From the NCBI GenBank assembly GCA_022376925.1, contig JAIOJX010000004.1, positions 119,933,123-119,997,122 of the forward strand: a stretch of 64,000 nt of DNA, written 5' to 3'. The number at the start of each line of letters is the position of its first letter. Positions within the stretch are counted from its first letter, which is position 1. Below, piece by piece: positions 34,078 through 46,546 of the stretch. The stretch is from Tragulus kanchil. Its lineage: Eukaryota > Chordata > Mammalia > Artiodactyla > Tragulidae. The notes under the pieces are model-generated. The model had not been told where the DNA came from and searched no databases. It worked only from the letters and a program-made list of their open reading frames with translations. The position numbers and the translations under genes are program-made.

Positions 34078-35074
34078 GGGAAACAGGGAGAATATTCTCT
34101 ATCTTCTTGCCTTCCAAACTAATATTCCCTGTTGACCAGTCTAATGTCTCCTATTGACCAAATTAAAAGACATCAGCTGTCAAAGGAAAAATAATACTTT
34201 ACAGAGTTCCCAGAAAGCATGATAAAGCAAAATGTTTAAGGGTGGATAAGGAGCTAAGAAACAGTAGTTTGATAGTTATAAGATATAACAATAAAATTGA
34301 CTGAGCAATAAAATGGTAGCAAAAAACTATACATTTGGCATGGTAGAATGAATGCATAGCCATTAAGATTTGTATATTGAAATAAGTTATTGGAGAGACT
34401 ATGCTTAGTAGGAGGAATATTAATATTCAGTCTTCCTTTGGGGATCTTTAAAAGCAGAAATTAATTTGAACTTGTTGGATGATTTTTACTCTCCTATTTA
34501 AAATCAGGGCAACAATGTTTTCCAAGTCTATGATTCAAATATCCTTAATACATAAACTCATTAATTAAAAGGAAGCCATTTTTTGGCAGAATAATCCTTT
34601 GACTCATTGGATACATACATTCCTATTTATAAGCAAGGAAATTTGATACATGCAAACATATAACATACATAAAACTTGCCTTCAAAGTATTTAGTCTGTT
34701 GGATGAAACCATGTCCCTAAGTAAAGAAAATATGAGGTATTATATTCAGTATGTTCCAAGTAGATTTTATAGGTGATACAAGACCTGAGAAAGTTGTTTA
34801 TGAAAGAAAAAAACCCCAAAATCAGATCATTGAATTCTAAGTTCTGTTGGTTTCAGGAGTTCAAACCTGTAAGTAGACAGAACATTTCTTCATCATTCAG
34901 CTCTGGTTTCTGCTCTCTTGGTTTCATTTTCAGAGATTTTTGGAATTGTTAAAAGGTAGCCAGAAACTGCAGTTCCATATTGCTCCTTCCGTAGATTTGG
35001 AAAACTCATACTGAGTCTCATTGATTTTGATTGGGTGATGTGGTCAACCATGAACCAATCACTTTTTAAAAATT

Positions 35075-35190
35075 AGTGGTGGCTTAGTCTCAAACCCAAA
35101 CCATGGACTGTAGCCCTCCAGGCTCCTCTTATCCATGGGCTTTCCCAGGCAAGAATAATGGAGTAGGTTGCCATTTCCTCCTCCAGGGAA
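35075..35190 (-). mobile_element. BovA fragment, third copy
   Basis: Third occurrence, created by D13, with a few bases lost at its first edge. Confidence 0.8.
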
Positions 35191-36344
35191 ACAGGGAGAA
35201 TATTCTCTATCTTCTTGCCTTCCAAACTAATATTCCCTGTTGACCAGTCTAATGTCTCCTATTGACCAAATTAAAAGACATCAGCTGTCAAAGGAAAAAT
35301 AATACTTTACAGAGTTCCCAGAAAGCATGATAAAGCAAAATGTTTAAGGGTGGATAAGGAGCTAAGAAACAGTAGTTTGATAGTTATAAGATATAACAAT
35401 AAAATTGACTGAGCAATAAAATGGTAGCAAAAAGCTATACATTTGGCATGGTAGAATGAATGCATAGCCATTAAGATTTGTATATTGAAATAAGTTATTG
35501 GAGAGACTATGCTTAGTAGGAGGAATATTAATATTCAGTCTTCCTTTGGGGATCTTTAAAAGCAGAAATTAATTTGAACTTGTTGGATGATTTTTACTCT
35601 CCTATTTAAAATCAGGGCAACAATGTTTTCCAAGTCTATGATTCAAATATCCTTAATACATAAACTCATTAATTAAAAGGAAGCCATTTTTTGGCAGAAT
35701 AATCCTTTGACTCATTGGATACATACATTCCTATTTATAAGCAAGGAAATTTGATACATGCAAACATATAACATACATAAAACTTGCCTTCAAAGTATTT
35801 AGTCTGTTGGATGAAACCATGTCCCTAAGTAAAGAAAATATGAGGTATTATATTCAGTATGTTCCAAGTAGATTTTATAGGTGATACAAGACCTGAGAAA
35901 GTTGTTTATGAAAGAAAAAAACCCAAACTCAGATCATTGAATTCTAAGTTCTGTTGGTTTCAGGAGTTCAAACCTGTAAGTAGACAGAACATTTCTTCAT
36001 CATTCAGCTCTGGTTTCTGCTCTCTTGGTTTCATTTTCAGAGATTTTTGGAATTGTTAAAAGGTAGCCAGAAACTGCAGTTCCATATTGCTCCTTCCGTA
36101 GATTTGGAAAACTCATACTGAGTCTCATTGATTTTGATTGGGTGATGTGGTCAACCATGAACCAATCACTTTTTTAAAAATTACAATTTAATTACGCAAG
36201 GCTACTTCATATATCTCCAGTTGGAAATAAAATGAGATACACTTGAAGTAAATACAGTGAAGAAGTAAAAATGATTCTTACAAGAAAATTGGAGTTTTAT
36301 TGTCATAGAAAAAATAATATGTGTTAGTAGGAGAACGTATACCT

Positions 36345-36659
36345 TGTTCTTGTTCAATCGTTTAGTCATGTCCAGCTCTTTGAGATGCCATGGATGCAAG
36401 TCACCAGGTTTCCCTGTCCTTCAGTATCTCCCAGAGTTTGCTCAAACTCATGTCCATTGAGTTGGTCATGCCATCAACAATCTCATCCTCTGTCATCCTC
36501 TTCTCCTGCCTCAATCTTTCCCAACATAAGTGTCTTTCACAATGAGTCAGCTCTTAGCATCAGGCAGCCAGAGTATTGGAGCATCAGCTTCAGAATAAGT
36601 CCTTCCAATGAATACTCAGGTTGATTTCCTTTATGATTGAGTGGTTTGACCTCTTTGCT
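36345..36659 (-). mobile_element. BovB LINE 3' fragment
   Basis: Plus-strand phrases: cttgttcaatcgtttagtca, tttgctcaaactcatgtcca, gtcatcctcttctcctgcct, gagtattggagcatcagctt. Frames are broken. Confidence 0.87.
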
Positions 36660-37108
36660 TTAGTGGCTTACAATAACACACTTTTATTACTTTACAGTTC
36701 TGGAGATTAGATGTCTAAAGTTAGTTTCACCAGAATAAGATCAAGATGTTAGCAGGGCTGTCCTCCTTTCAGAGAGAAGCGGAAAACTATTTTCCTGACC
36801 TTTCCACCTTCCAGAAGCTACCTGCATTCCTTAGCTTGTGGCTACTTCTTCCATCTTCAAAGATGGCAGTAAGCATCTTCAAATCTCTCTCTGAATCTCA
36901 CATCAGCTTTCTCATCCCCTTTGTTCATGTGTGAATGTGAGAACTCTCGGTTACATTTGGCCCAATGGGATAATTCAGAATGTTTCCCATTTCAACATCC
37001 TTAAATTAATTATATCTGCAAGGTCCCTCTTGCCAGGTATGGTAACATATTCACAGGTTCTGAGGATTAAGGTATAGACATTTTTAGGAGAATATATTAT
37101 TCTACCAA
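36660..37108. mobile_element. Old mammalian repeat, family unresolved
   Basis: Phrases such as tttacagttctggagattag, gcagggctgtcctcctttca, aattatatctgcaaggtccc and taacatattcacaggttctg match a widespread mammalian interspersed repeat pattern that I recognise but cannot name with confidence. Confidence 0.45.
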
Positions 37109-37462
37109 CAAGAGTATATTATATAATGAACACAGGGGAAATGCATATTATATTTTATTTTTTTCTGATAGTTGTTAAAGGTAGCCAGAAACTGCAGTTC
37201 CATATTGCTCCTTCCGTAGATTTGGAAAACTCATACTGAGTCTCATTGATTTTGATTGGGTGATGTGGTCAACCATGAACCAATCACTTTTTTAAAAATT
37301 ACAATTTAATTACGCAAGGCTACTTCATATATCTCCAGTTGGAAATAAAATGAGATACACTTGAAGTAAATACAGTGAAGAAGTAAAAATGATTCTTACA
37401 AGAAAATTGGAGTTTTATTGTCATAGAAAAAATAATATGTGTTAGTAGGAGAACGTATACCT

Positions 37463-37777
37463 TGTTCTTGTTCAATCGTTTAGTCATGTCCAGCTCTTTG
37501 AGATGCCATGGATGCAAGTCACCAGGTTTCCCTGTCCTTCAGTATCTCCCAGAGTTTGCTCAAACTCATGTCCATTGAGTTGGTCATGCCATCAACAATC
37601 TCATCCTCTGTCATCCTCTTCTCCTGCCTCAATCTTTCCCAACATAAGTGTCTTTCACAATGAGTCAGCTCTTAGCATCAGGCAGCCAGAGTATTGGAGC
37701 ATCAGCTTCAGAATAAGTCCTTCCAATGAATACTCAGGTTGATTTCCTTTATGATTGAGTGGTTTGACCTCTTTGCT
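37463..37777 (-). mobile_element. BovB 3' fragment, D14 second copy
   Basis: Duplicate of 36345-36659. Confidence 0.87.
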
Positions 37778-38226
37778 TTAGTGGCTTACAATAACACACT
37801 TTTATTACTTTACAGTTCTGGAGATTAGATGTCTAAAGTTAGTTTCACCAGAATAAGATCAAGATGTTAGCAGGGCTGTCCTCCTTTCAGAGAGAAGCGG
37901 AAAACTATTTTCCTGACCTTTCCACCTTCCAGAAGCTACCTGCATTCCTTAGCTTGTGGCTACTTCTTCCATCTTCAAAGATGGCAGTAAGCATCTTCAA
38001 ATCTCTCTCTGAATCTCACATCAGCTTTCTCATCCCCTTTGTTCATGTGTGAATGTGAGAACTCTCGGTTACATTTGGCCCAATGGGATAATTCAGAATG
38101 TTTCCCATTTCAACATCCTTAAATTAATTATATCTGCAAGGTCCCTCTTGCCAGGTATGGTAACATATTCACAGGTTCTGAGGATTAAGGTATAGACATT
38201 TTTAGGAGAATATATTATTCTACCAA
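37778..38226. mobile_element. Old mammalian repeat, D14 second copy
   Basis: Duplicate of 36660-37108. Confidence 0.45.
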
Positions 38227-38268
38227 CAAGAGTATATTATATAATGAACACAGGGGAAAATGCATATT

Positions 38269-38479
38269 GACCTAAAGCTTCTATATCTTGCTGATTTTGT
38301 GTCATTTTTTCTGGAAGTTTAGAATGTAAAAATTAGTTGGTATAACTAAAATAAATGCTACATTGAGCTATCACTCAATGAGCAAAGACAATTCTCTTTC
38401 ATATTACTACACTTCTCTTTCATATTACTAAAATTATTGCCACATTTGGAAATCATGTACTTGATTTTTTTGATACTTG
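38269..38479. other. AT-rich DNA with a short tandem repeat
   Basis: ttctctttcatattacta occurs twice (38391 and 38413), a two-unit repeat of about 22 bp. Confidence 0.6.
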
Positions 38480-38870
38480 AGGAAGTTGTGGCAAACTGGA
38501 AAAAATGGCCTCTCTATTTAGAGATTGTCACAAATCAAGTTGGTTTCTATTTCTCCACCTGTTGCATCTAAGCTTGGATATGTGACTTGTATTGACTAGA
38601 GGTCACTAGCAAACATGACACAAGTTGAGATTGGAAGAATATGCACATTGAGACTTCCTCTATTTTGCTTCCTTTTCCCTTCATGGGCTGAATGAATTTG
38701 GCTTCTCTCCTGGAGGATAAGCGACATGAAGAGAGGCATCGGCCATCTGTGTGTAGCAGCCATTCTTGCCATACTAGTTAAGGGCTCAGGCCCATGAATG
38801 AGGTCCTCATAGACTGTCTAGCCCCAGGAAAGTAGTCTAGATCATAAGAACAATCCAGCCAAGCCACACA
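38480..38870. mobile_element. Possible old mammalian repeat
   Basis: The order of phrases (ggatatgtgacttgtattga, gcacattgagacttcctct, cctggaggataagcgacatg, cagccattcttgcc, aacaatccagcca) resembles a common old mammalian interspersed repeat. The family is not assigned. Confidence 0.4.
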
Positions 38871-38926
38871 CAAAAAATAACCATTTATTTTTTGAATTTC
38901 AGTGAAAAATAGATGCTTATTTATTT

Positions 38927-39243
38927 TATTTTATTTTTTTAAAGATTTATTTATTTATTTATTTTGGGCGGGGGTCGGGTTGGGGAGGGAGGGGAGCGGG
39001 CGGGCCACTTCTATTGGTCTTTCATTTCTCTGTTTTCATCCGTCTTTGTTCTTTGGCTCCTGTGGGCCTCCCATCGCGGTGGCGTCTGTTGGGCGCATGC
39101 GCTCCAGAGCTCTGGCTCGGTGACAGGACACATCAGTCCAGCCGCTCCGCGGCACGTGGGATCTTCCCAGGTCAGGGATCGAACCGGCGCCCCTTGCACT
39201 GCAAGGCGGTGTCCTTATCAACTGGACCACCAGGGGAAGCCCC
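38927..39243 (-). mobile_element. tRNA-Glu SINE, GC-rich, with G-rich tail
   Basis: Reverse orientation. From the plus strand: A/T tail, a G-rich block (38965-39005), ttctattggtctttcatttc, ggcctcccatcgcggtggcg, cgctccagagctctggctcg, cagggatcgaaccggcgccc, actggaccaccaggggaagc. A perfect 16-bp target duplication, agatgcttatttattt, lies at 38911 and 39244. The many retained CpGs suggest a recent insertion. Confidence 0.93.
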
Positions 39244-39259
39244 AGATGCTTATTTATTT

Positions 39260-39593
39260 AAGGTCAGTAATTTTGGGGTGATTTGCAATAGGCGAAAAAT
39301 AATTTATGCAGAAATGACTATTGTGGTGTCCATCTTATACTGGAAGGTAGCTGCCTGTCAAGAAAGCAAAAATCCTCTAGATTCTCACTACACTTTTGAT
39401 CTGGTGACATGAATTGACAGAGAATGTTTATTTTTGTTGTGATCTAATATTTCGATTTAGTACTGAACCATTTTTGAAAGGTTATATTTAGCACACAATT
39501 TCAATAATTAGGTGCCCCAACCCCACTGAACACTTCAGCTATCTAGTTTATTCCAGCCTTTTTAATCAAAGATATGAGTCTGTGGGTGCCTCA
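39260..39593. other. Non-coding DNA, nothing recognised
   Basis: Unduplicated AT-rich stretch without a gene. Confidence 0.45.
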
Positions 39594-40436
39594 TATGGTT
39601 ACCCGTAAAGTTCCCCTACATTTCACCGCAGCTTCCTTGAAGAGTACAGCTACTTGTGTAAAGTTGGAGAGCCTATGTTCAAAACACTCTGAACAATTGA
39701 TAGTCACAGTCTAAAATCATATTCTTATTTTCTCTGTTTTCAATGACTTAAGAAATAAAGTCCATCCCAGGATAATGTATTAAAGAATATACCCTTTTTA
39801 GGAGGGATGCCATATTGTTCTCCTGGAAACTTGACTCAAAAGGGAGTCCTTTCCAAACCAAAAGGACATGACATATATTCTTGTTTGCTTCTTTTCTATC
39901 CAAATGAGATAAAGCATTTGGCGTGTACCAGATTGATACCACTTCTTATTGATGTTTATTGTTGGAAGGGAGATAATTTTTGTAACATTTAGCCAATATA
40001 CATCTTATTTACTATTAGCCTTATCATCTTATAGTTTCTTAGCCATTTAATCAAAGACATTCCCAGTTTAGAAGGACAGGATTATCTTACAACAGCTGGT
40101 TTGCTTGGAAAGTGGCTCCAGCACAAACAGAAAAAACAATAATTATGAAACAAAGTTCTGAACACTTTACATATCATAACTGATGATTTCTCATCTTGTA
40201 TATCTCAATTTTAAGTTTTAGTTCATCGTGCATATGCAAATGAAAAAATATGGATATTTTATCAAGAATCATAATCCTACCTGTATGCATCCAATTTAAT
40301 TTTGAAGAGAATATTTTGGATTCTCTCTGAGAAGATATACTGCCATAATGTTAATAGCACAATGAAGAATAAAAAAAATTTAAATTTTCCCTGTTATTGA
40401 AACATGTTAGTGTTAACTATAATAAAATTCATGTTT

Positions 40437-40454
40437 CTTTTTTTTTTTTTTTTA
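40437..40454. repeat. Poly-T tract
   Basis: A run of T's followed by aaagaactgaaag. The partner is at 41597-41614 in D15 copy 2. Confidence 0.9.
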
Positions 40455-40569
40455 AAGAACTGAAAGAATATTCTGCCAAATAAACATGTACAAAGTCTAC
40501 CAAGTTTAGGATAAGTGGCAACTGAATGTGAGAGTTCAATTTATCTTTTTAATATTTAAAGTAGAAGTA

Positions 40570-40650
40570 AAGCAATATATAAATTAACTGAAACTAATGC
40601 AACATTTTAAATCAACTATACCCCAATAAATAAATTTTAAAAAGAATTTT
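40570..40650 (+). mobile_element. L1 LINE 3' end
   Basis: The string actaatgcaacattttaaat, followed by caactataccccaataaata and an A-rich end, matches the usual 3' terminus of ruminant L1. Only the tail is recognisable. Confidence 0.65.
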
Positions 40651-40724
40651 ATAAATTTAAAACTTGTCATATAAAAATTCAACAAATTGTTTTAATTTAA
40701 ATAATCACATTAAAAATCAATCTC

Positions 40725-40776
40725 GGGCTTCCCTGGTGGTCCAGTGGGTAAGAGTCTGCCTTGCAGTGCAAGGCAG
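40725..40776 (+). mobile_element. tRNA-Glu SINE head, truncated at D15 junction
   Basis: gggcttccctggtggtccag through ttgcagtgcaaggcag, then the D15 junction. The complete element is at 41885. Confidence 0.85.
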
Positions 40777-41729
40777 TCATGGTTACCCCCCAAGCTTCCT
40801 TGAAGAGTACAGCTACTTGTGTAAAGTTGGAGAGCCTATGTTCAAAACACTCTGAACAATTGATAGTCACAGTCTAAAATCATATTCTTATTTTCTCTGT
40901 TTTCAATGACTTAAGAAATAAAGTCCATCCCAGGATAATGTATTAAAGAATATACCCTTTTTAGGAGGGATGCCATATTGTTCTCCTGGAAACTTGACTC
41001 AAAAGGGAGTCCTTTCCAAACCAAAAGGACATGACATATATTCTTGTTTGCTTCTTTTCTATCCAAATGAGATAAAGCATTTGGCGTGTACCAGATTGAT
41101 ACCACTTCTTATTGATGTTTATTGTTGGAAGGGAGATAATTTTTGTAACATTTAGCCAATATACATCTTATTTACTATTAGCCTTATCATCTTATAGTTT
41201 CTTAGCCATTTAATCAAAGACATTCCCAGTTTAGAAGGACAGGATTATCTTACAACAGCTGGTTTGCTTGGAAAGTGGCTCCAGCACAAACAGAAAAAAC
41301 AATAATTATGAAACAAAGTTCTGAACACTTTACATATCATAACTGATGATTTCTCATCTTGTATATCTCAATTTTAAGTTTTAGTTCATCGTGCATATGC
41401 AAATGAAAAAATATGGATATTTTATCAAGAATCATAATCCTACCTGTATGCATCCAATTTAATTTTGAAGAGAATATTTTGGATTCTCTCTGAGAAGATA
41501 TACTGCCATAATGTTAATAGCACAATGAAGAATAAAAAAAATTAATTTCCATGTTATTGAAACATGTTAGTGTTAACTATAATAAAATTCATGTTTCTTT
41601 TTTTTTTTTTTTTAAAGAACTGAAAGAATATTCTGCCAAATAAACATGTACAAAGTCTACCAAGTTTAGGATAAGTGGCAACTGAATGTGAGAGTTCAAT
41701 TTATCTTTTTAATATTTAAAGTAGAAGTA

Positions 41730-41810
41730 AAGCAATATATAAATTAACTGAAACTAATGCAACATTTTAAATCAACTATACCCCAATAAATAAATTTTAA
41801 AAAGAATTTT
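41730..41810 (+). mobile_element. L1 3' end, D15 second copy
   Basis: Duplicate of 40570-40650. Confidence 0.65.
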
Positions 41811-41884
41811 ATAAATTTAAAACTTGTCATATAAAAATTCAACAAATTGTTTTAATTTAAATAATCACATTAAAAATCAATCTC

Positions 41885-42096
41885 GGGGCTTCCCTGGTGG
41901 TCCAGTGGGTAAAGAGTCTGCCTTGCAGTGCAAGGGGCATCAGTTTGATCTCTGGCCTGGGAAGATCCCACATGCCGCGGAATGGCTGGACTGGTGTGTC
42001 CAATTATGAGCCAGCGTTCTGAAGTGCATGCGCCCAGAGCCATTGCTCTGCAACGAGAGAGGCCACTGCAATGGGAGGCCCACACAGGCCAAAGAG
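41885..42096 (+). mobile_element. tRNA-Glu SINE (CHR-like subfamily)
   Basis: ggggcttccctggtggtcca, atcagtttgatctctggcct, ggaagatcccacatgccgcg, gaagtgcatgcgcccagagc, gggaggcccacacaggccaa. The same body as the elements at 1897 and 63207. Confidence 0.9.
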
Positions 42097-42347
42097 GTCT
42101 CTGTACTCACTTTTTTATTACCAAAGTTAGTATTTCATTTCAGTGTTCTAAAATTTCATTATAGCCAGTTATCTAATATATTTAGTCAACAAGGACCTTG
42201 ACTCAAGTGTAGATGTGTTTTTGTTTTATTTATTTTAGGAAAATTCTTCCTGGCCTAAAAGTCACTACCATTGAGTTTTAGCCTCATGTAAGCATTGGTA
42301 GACCCTTGGCTCACAAAAGATTTTTGTACTTCTTGTATTATTTAATA
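42097..42347. other. Non-coding DNA, nothing recognised
   Basis: Short unduplicated stretch between the SINE and D16. Confidence 0.4.
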
Positions 42348-44461
42348 AATATTGTTGGATACCCTATACCTTCAGTTTTTATCACTGAAGGTTTAAAGTT
42401 GTGTGTTCCTCCTCTAAAGTTTGAAGCATATTGATCAAGGGGTCCAGGTAGGCTAAGTCCCTGGTGAAATTAAACAGTACAGGTTTTGGAGCTACATAAG
42501 ACTTCATGAAAGAAGCCTACCAAGCAATTCTTGGAAATGTCCTTTAGGAGGACAGTAATTTAGGAGTGATTTAGGTATTGGGGGATACAGAAGACAACCT
42601 AAGTTTCTTTTAAATTTCCTGAACTTTTTATTTTTTCTCAGGAAGCAGGGACTAGAAGGTGAAGTCATGACTATTCATGATGGAAAGGTTGTTTTATGAT
42701 AAGCTAGAACTTTGAATTAAACTGAATTGGGGAAGCCAATATGAGCCAAGATTTGGAATTCATCTATACAGTGGAGAAATGGCAATTATTGTAGATCATA
42801 TGGACCACACCACTGAGGGCAATTAAGCCAGGGAAGAATGAAATAGCATATGTACTATCATATAACTAATCAAATTTAGGATGCTGGGAAAAAGATAAAG
42901 GAGAGCCAAGTTAAAAGTATAAGAGCAGCCCGGTCTATAAAAAAGTTAGACAATAGGCATTTAGGCCATAATCCATTTGAATAAGTAAATGAAATTTCAT
43001 ACCGAGCTAACGGCTGTTTGAACAAGAAAACTCTCAAGATATTCTTCTGCCAGGGAATGCCTAATCTTCTCAAAAAATGAGATGTTCTAATCTGCAGATG
43101 AGGTAAACATTAAGAGCTGACTAAATAATAGGTTATGTGACAGATCTCAGAAACACTGCGATATATCTATAGAATAATTGCTGGTGGTCAAAGGCACGAT
43201 TATTTTCTGGGATTTAAAGTAAATTTCAACCTCTATAGTATAAGTTTCAGTTTTGTGGATTTTTTTGGTTTATTTTCCTATTTTGTTTGTATGTGGAGTT
43301 GGAGAATAACTTTAATAATACAGTATTATAGAAACTATTATTTGATTATTAAGCTGCTAGAACACAGCAAGATGTGGATAGGTCCTTTATGGGTAAATAT
43401 TGTTGGATACCCTATTACCTTCAGTTTTTTTATAAAAAAACCTTTGAAGGTTTAAAGTTGTGTGTTCCTCCTCTAAAGTTTGAAGCATATTGATCAAGGG
43501 GTCCAGGTAGGCTAAGTCCCTGGTGAAATTAAACAGTACAGGTTTTGGAGCTACATAAGACTTCATGAAAGAAGCCTACCAAGCAATTCTTGGAAATGTC
43601 CTTTAGGAGGACAGTAATTTAGGAGTGATTTAGGTATTGGGGGATACAGAAGACAACCTAAGTTTCTTTTAAATTTCCTGAACTTTTTATTTTTTCTCAG
43701 GAAGCAGGGACTAGAAGGTGAAGTCATGACTATTCATGATGGAAAGGTTGTTTTATGATAAGCTAGAACTTTGAATTAAACTGAATTGGGGAAGCCAATA
43801 TGAGCCAAGATTTGGAATTCATCTATACAGTGGAGAAATGGCAATTATTGTAGATCATATGGACCACACCACTGAGGGCAATTAAGCCAGGGAAGAATGA
43901 AATAGCATATGTACTATCATATAACTAATCAAATTTAGGATGCTGGGAAAAAGATAAAGGAGAGCCAAGTTAAAAGTATAAGAGCAGCCCGGTCTATAAA
44001 AAAGTTAGACAATAGGCATTTAGGCCATAATCCATTTGAATAAGTAAATGAAATTTCATACCGAGCTAACGGCTGTTTGAACAAGAAAACTCTCAAGATA
44101 TTCTTCTGCCAGGGAATGCCTAATCTTCTCAAAAAAATGAGATGTTCTAATCTGCAGATGAGGTAAACATTAAGAGCTGACTAAATAATAGGTTATGTGA
44201 CAGATCTCAGAAACACTGCGATATATCTATAGAATAATTGCTGGTGGTCAAAGGCACGATTATTTTCTGGGATTTAAAGTAAATTTCAACCTCTATAGTA
44301 TAAGTTTCAGTTTTGTGGATTTTTTTGGTTTATTTTCCTATTTTGTTTGTATGTGGAGTTGGAGAATAACTTTAATAATACAGTATTATAGAAACTATTA
44401 TTTGATTATTAAGCTGCTAGAACACAGCAAGATGTGGATAGGTCCTTTATGGGTAAATATT
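42348..44461. repeat. Tandem direct duplication D16, offset 1059
   Basis: Copy 1 is 42348-43401 and copy 2 is 43396-44461, joined through a shared aaatatt. The first ~55 bases of copy 2 are corrupted (cagttttttataaaaaaacc versus cagtttttatcactgaagg), then identity resumes. No gene. Confidence 0.95.
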
Positions 44462-46327
44462 TATTTGACTCTGGCATATTAAAATCCAGAATTCTGGGCT
44501 CCTTATGAGGTTTAATTGAGTTGGGAATTTCCAGGGAGTAGAATGTGGTAGCAGGCTGGAAACTATGTTATAAAATAAGCAGCCTAGATGATTCTTCTTG
44601 TAAGAAAGTTTGAAAACTCCATTTATTCAGTGGTCAAAAATGTGATAGAAATATGTCAGAGCAAACAACTGGTTTAAGAGTTAGAAGAGGACAGAAGAGA
44701 AAGAGAGTCTGCTAGACCTTTAGGAGGGATTGAGAAATTACTCTCCTTTGGGTCATGGCAGATACTTGGTGTCCATATGGCTCCAATCAGAAGAGCCAAT
44801 TGAAAGTCAGACAAAAACAGGATGGCATGAAGAGATGCTTTCTGAAGGAGCAGGGAGAATTTTAGACAGAGGTAAAATTCATTTCTGAAGGAGTTACTCA
44901 GCATGGGAATTTGGCCTGAAGACTTGTCTTAATAATCCTGGACATATTTTCAAATTTGAACTCAATTTAACAAAGTATTCCCACACTTTTGTGATGTATT
45001 CTCTTTATAGAGAGTGTATTCCCAAGAGTGACTGCTTTGCTGTAGACTTAGTCTTGCTTCATTTCTGATTAATCGTGTTTGTATGTGTGCATGTATGTAT
45101 TTCAAGCTTATCCTCTCACTTGTCATAGTTATTCAACTTGTGTGGATAATAGACCCTGACAATAATTCTATATATAAAAGTGTTTATTCCTGAAAGTTGG
45201 TATTTTTGTAATGCTAAGAAGAAGCCTGAAAGTTGTTTAGAAAACTAGATGCGTGCCAGATGAGGTAAACATTAAGAGCTGACTAAATAATAGGTTATGT
45301 GACAGATCTAAGAAACACTGCCATATATCTATAGAATAATTGCTGGTGGTCAAAGGCACGATTATTTTCTGGGATTTAAAGTAAATTTCAACCTCTATAG
45401 TATAAGTTTCAGTTTTGTGGATTTTTTTGGTTTATTTTCCTATTTTGTTTGTATGTGGAGTTGGAGAATAACTTTAATAATACAGTATTATAGAAACTAT
45501 TATTTGATTATTAAGCTGCTAGAACACAGCAAGATGTGGATAGGTCCTTTATGGGTAAATATTTATTTGACTCTGGCATATTAAAATCCAGAATTCTGGG
45601 CTCCTTATGAGGTTTAATTGAGTTGGGAATTTCCAGGGAGTAGAATGTGGTAGCAGGCTGGAAACTATGTTATAAAATAAGCAGCCTAGATGATTCTTCT
45701 TGTAAGAAAGTTTGAAAACTCCATTTATTCAGTGGTCAAAAATGTGATAGAAATATGTCAGAGCAAACAACTGGTTTAAGAGTTAGAAGAGGACAGAAGA
45801 GAAAGAGAGTCTGCTAGACCTTTAGGAGGGATTGAGAAATTACTCTCCTTTGGGTCATGGCAGATACTTGGTGTCCATATGGCTCCAATCAGAAGAGCCA
45901 ATTGAAAGTCAGACAAAAACAGGATGGCATGAAGAGATGCTTTCTGAAGGAGCAGGGAGAATTTTAGACAGAGGTAAAATTCATTTCTGAAGGAGTTACT
46001 CAGCATGGGAATTTGGCCTGAAGACTTGTCTTAATAATCCTGGACATATTTTCAAATTTGAACTCAATTTAACAAAGTATTCCCACACTTTTGTGATGTA
46101 TTCTCTTTATAGAGAGTGTATTCCCAAGAGTGACTGCTTTGCTGTAGACTTAGTCTTGCTTCATTTCTGATTAATCGTGTTTGTATGTGTGCATGTATGT
46201 ATTTCAAGCTTATCCTCTCACTTGTCATAGTTATTCAACTTGTGTGGATAATAGACCCTGACAATAATTCTATATATAAAAGTGTTTATTCCTGAAAGTT
46301 GGTATTTTTGTAATGCTAAGAAGAAGC
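44155..46327. repeat. Tandem direct duplication D17, offset 1102
   Basis: Copy 1 is 44155-45225 and copy 2 is 45257-46327, with 31 extra bases between (45226-45256). Early in copy 2 there are two substitutions (gatctaagaaacactgccat versus gatctcagaaacactgcgat). It overlaps D16, so the stretch starting cagatgaggtaaac occurs three times. Confidence 0.95.
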
Positions 46328-46387
46328 AGTTTTCTAAGAATTTATTGTATAATATACAAAGACAGATAAAAGTCTTGTGAGGAGATT

Positions 46388-46456
46388 TTATATACATATA
46401 TATTATATGTATATGTATTATATATATTATATATATTTATTATATATATATATATT
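46388..46456. repeat. TA-rich microsatellite
   Basis: Nearly pure TA/TATG tract. The D18 partner is at 47446-47514. Confidence 0.9.
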
Positions 46457-46546
46457 TCTTCCAATAAAACAGCAGGGGACTTTGTCCAGTACCTTTCCAT
46501 TTTCTGTATTCCCTTTAAATCTCTAGGTTTCTTCAATTTGTTCTTT

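Larger units (their letters stand above)
32146..34340. repeat. Tandem direct duplication D12, offset 1100
   Basis: Copy 1 is about 32146-33234 and copy 2 about 33246-34340, with about 10 bases between. The compound microsatellite differs in length between copies, as do A runs near the end (gcaaaagctatac versus gcaaaaaactatac). Confidence 0.95.
33961..36182. repeat. Tandem direct duplication D13, offset about 1105
   Basis: Copy 1 is 33961-35074 and copy 2 is 35075-36182. The start of copy 2 is shortened (cttagtctcaaacccaaacc versus cttagtctctaaatccattc). A homopolymer difference occurs near 34811 and 35919 (aaaaaaccccaaaatc versus aaaaaaacccaaactc). With D12 this gives three copies of the BovA fragment (32861, 33961, 35075). 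Confidence 0.95.
36054..38268. repeat. Tandem direct duplication D14, offset 1118
   Basis: Copy 1 is about 36054-37150 and copy 2 about 37172-38268, with about 21 T-rich bases between (37151-37171). Each edge has a one-base homopolymer difference (ttgttaaaagg versus ttgttaaagg; ggggaaatgc versus ggggaaaatgc). Confidence 0.95.
39594..41936. repeat. Tandem direct duplication D15, offset 1160-1163
   Basis: Copy 1 is about 39594-40773 and copy 2 about 40778-41936. The start of copy 2 is eroded (catggttaccccccaagctt versus tatggttacccgtaaagttc and then cagctt). Copy 1 breaks off inside a SINE head that is complete in copy 2. There are small differences near an A/T run at 40373 and 41533. Confidence 0.94.
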
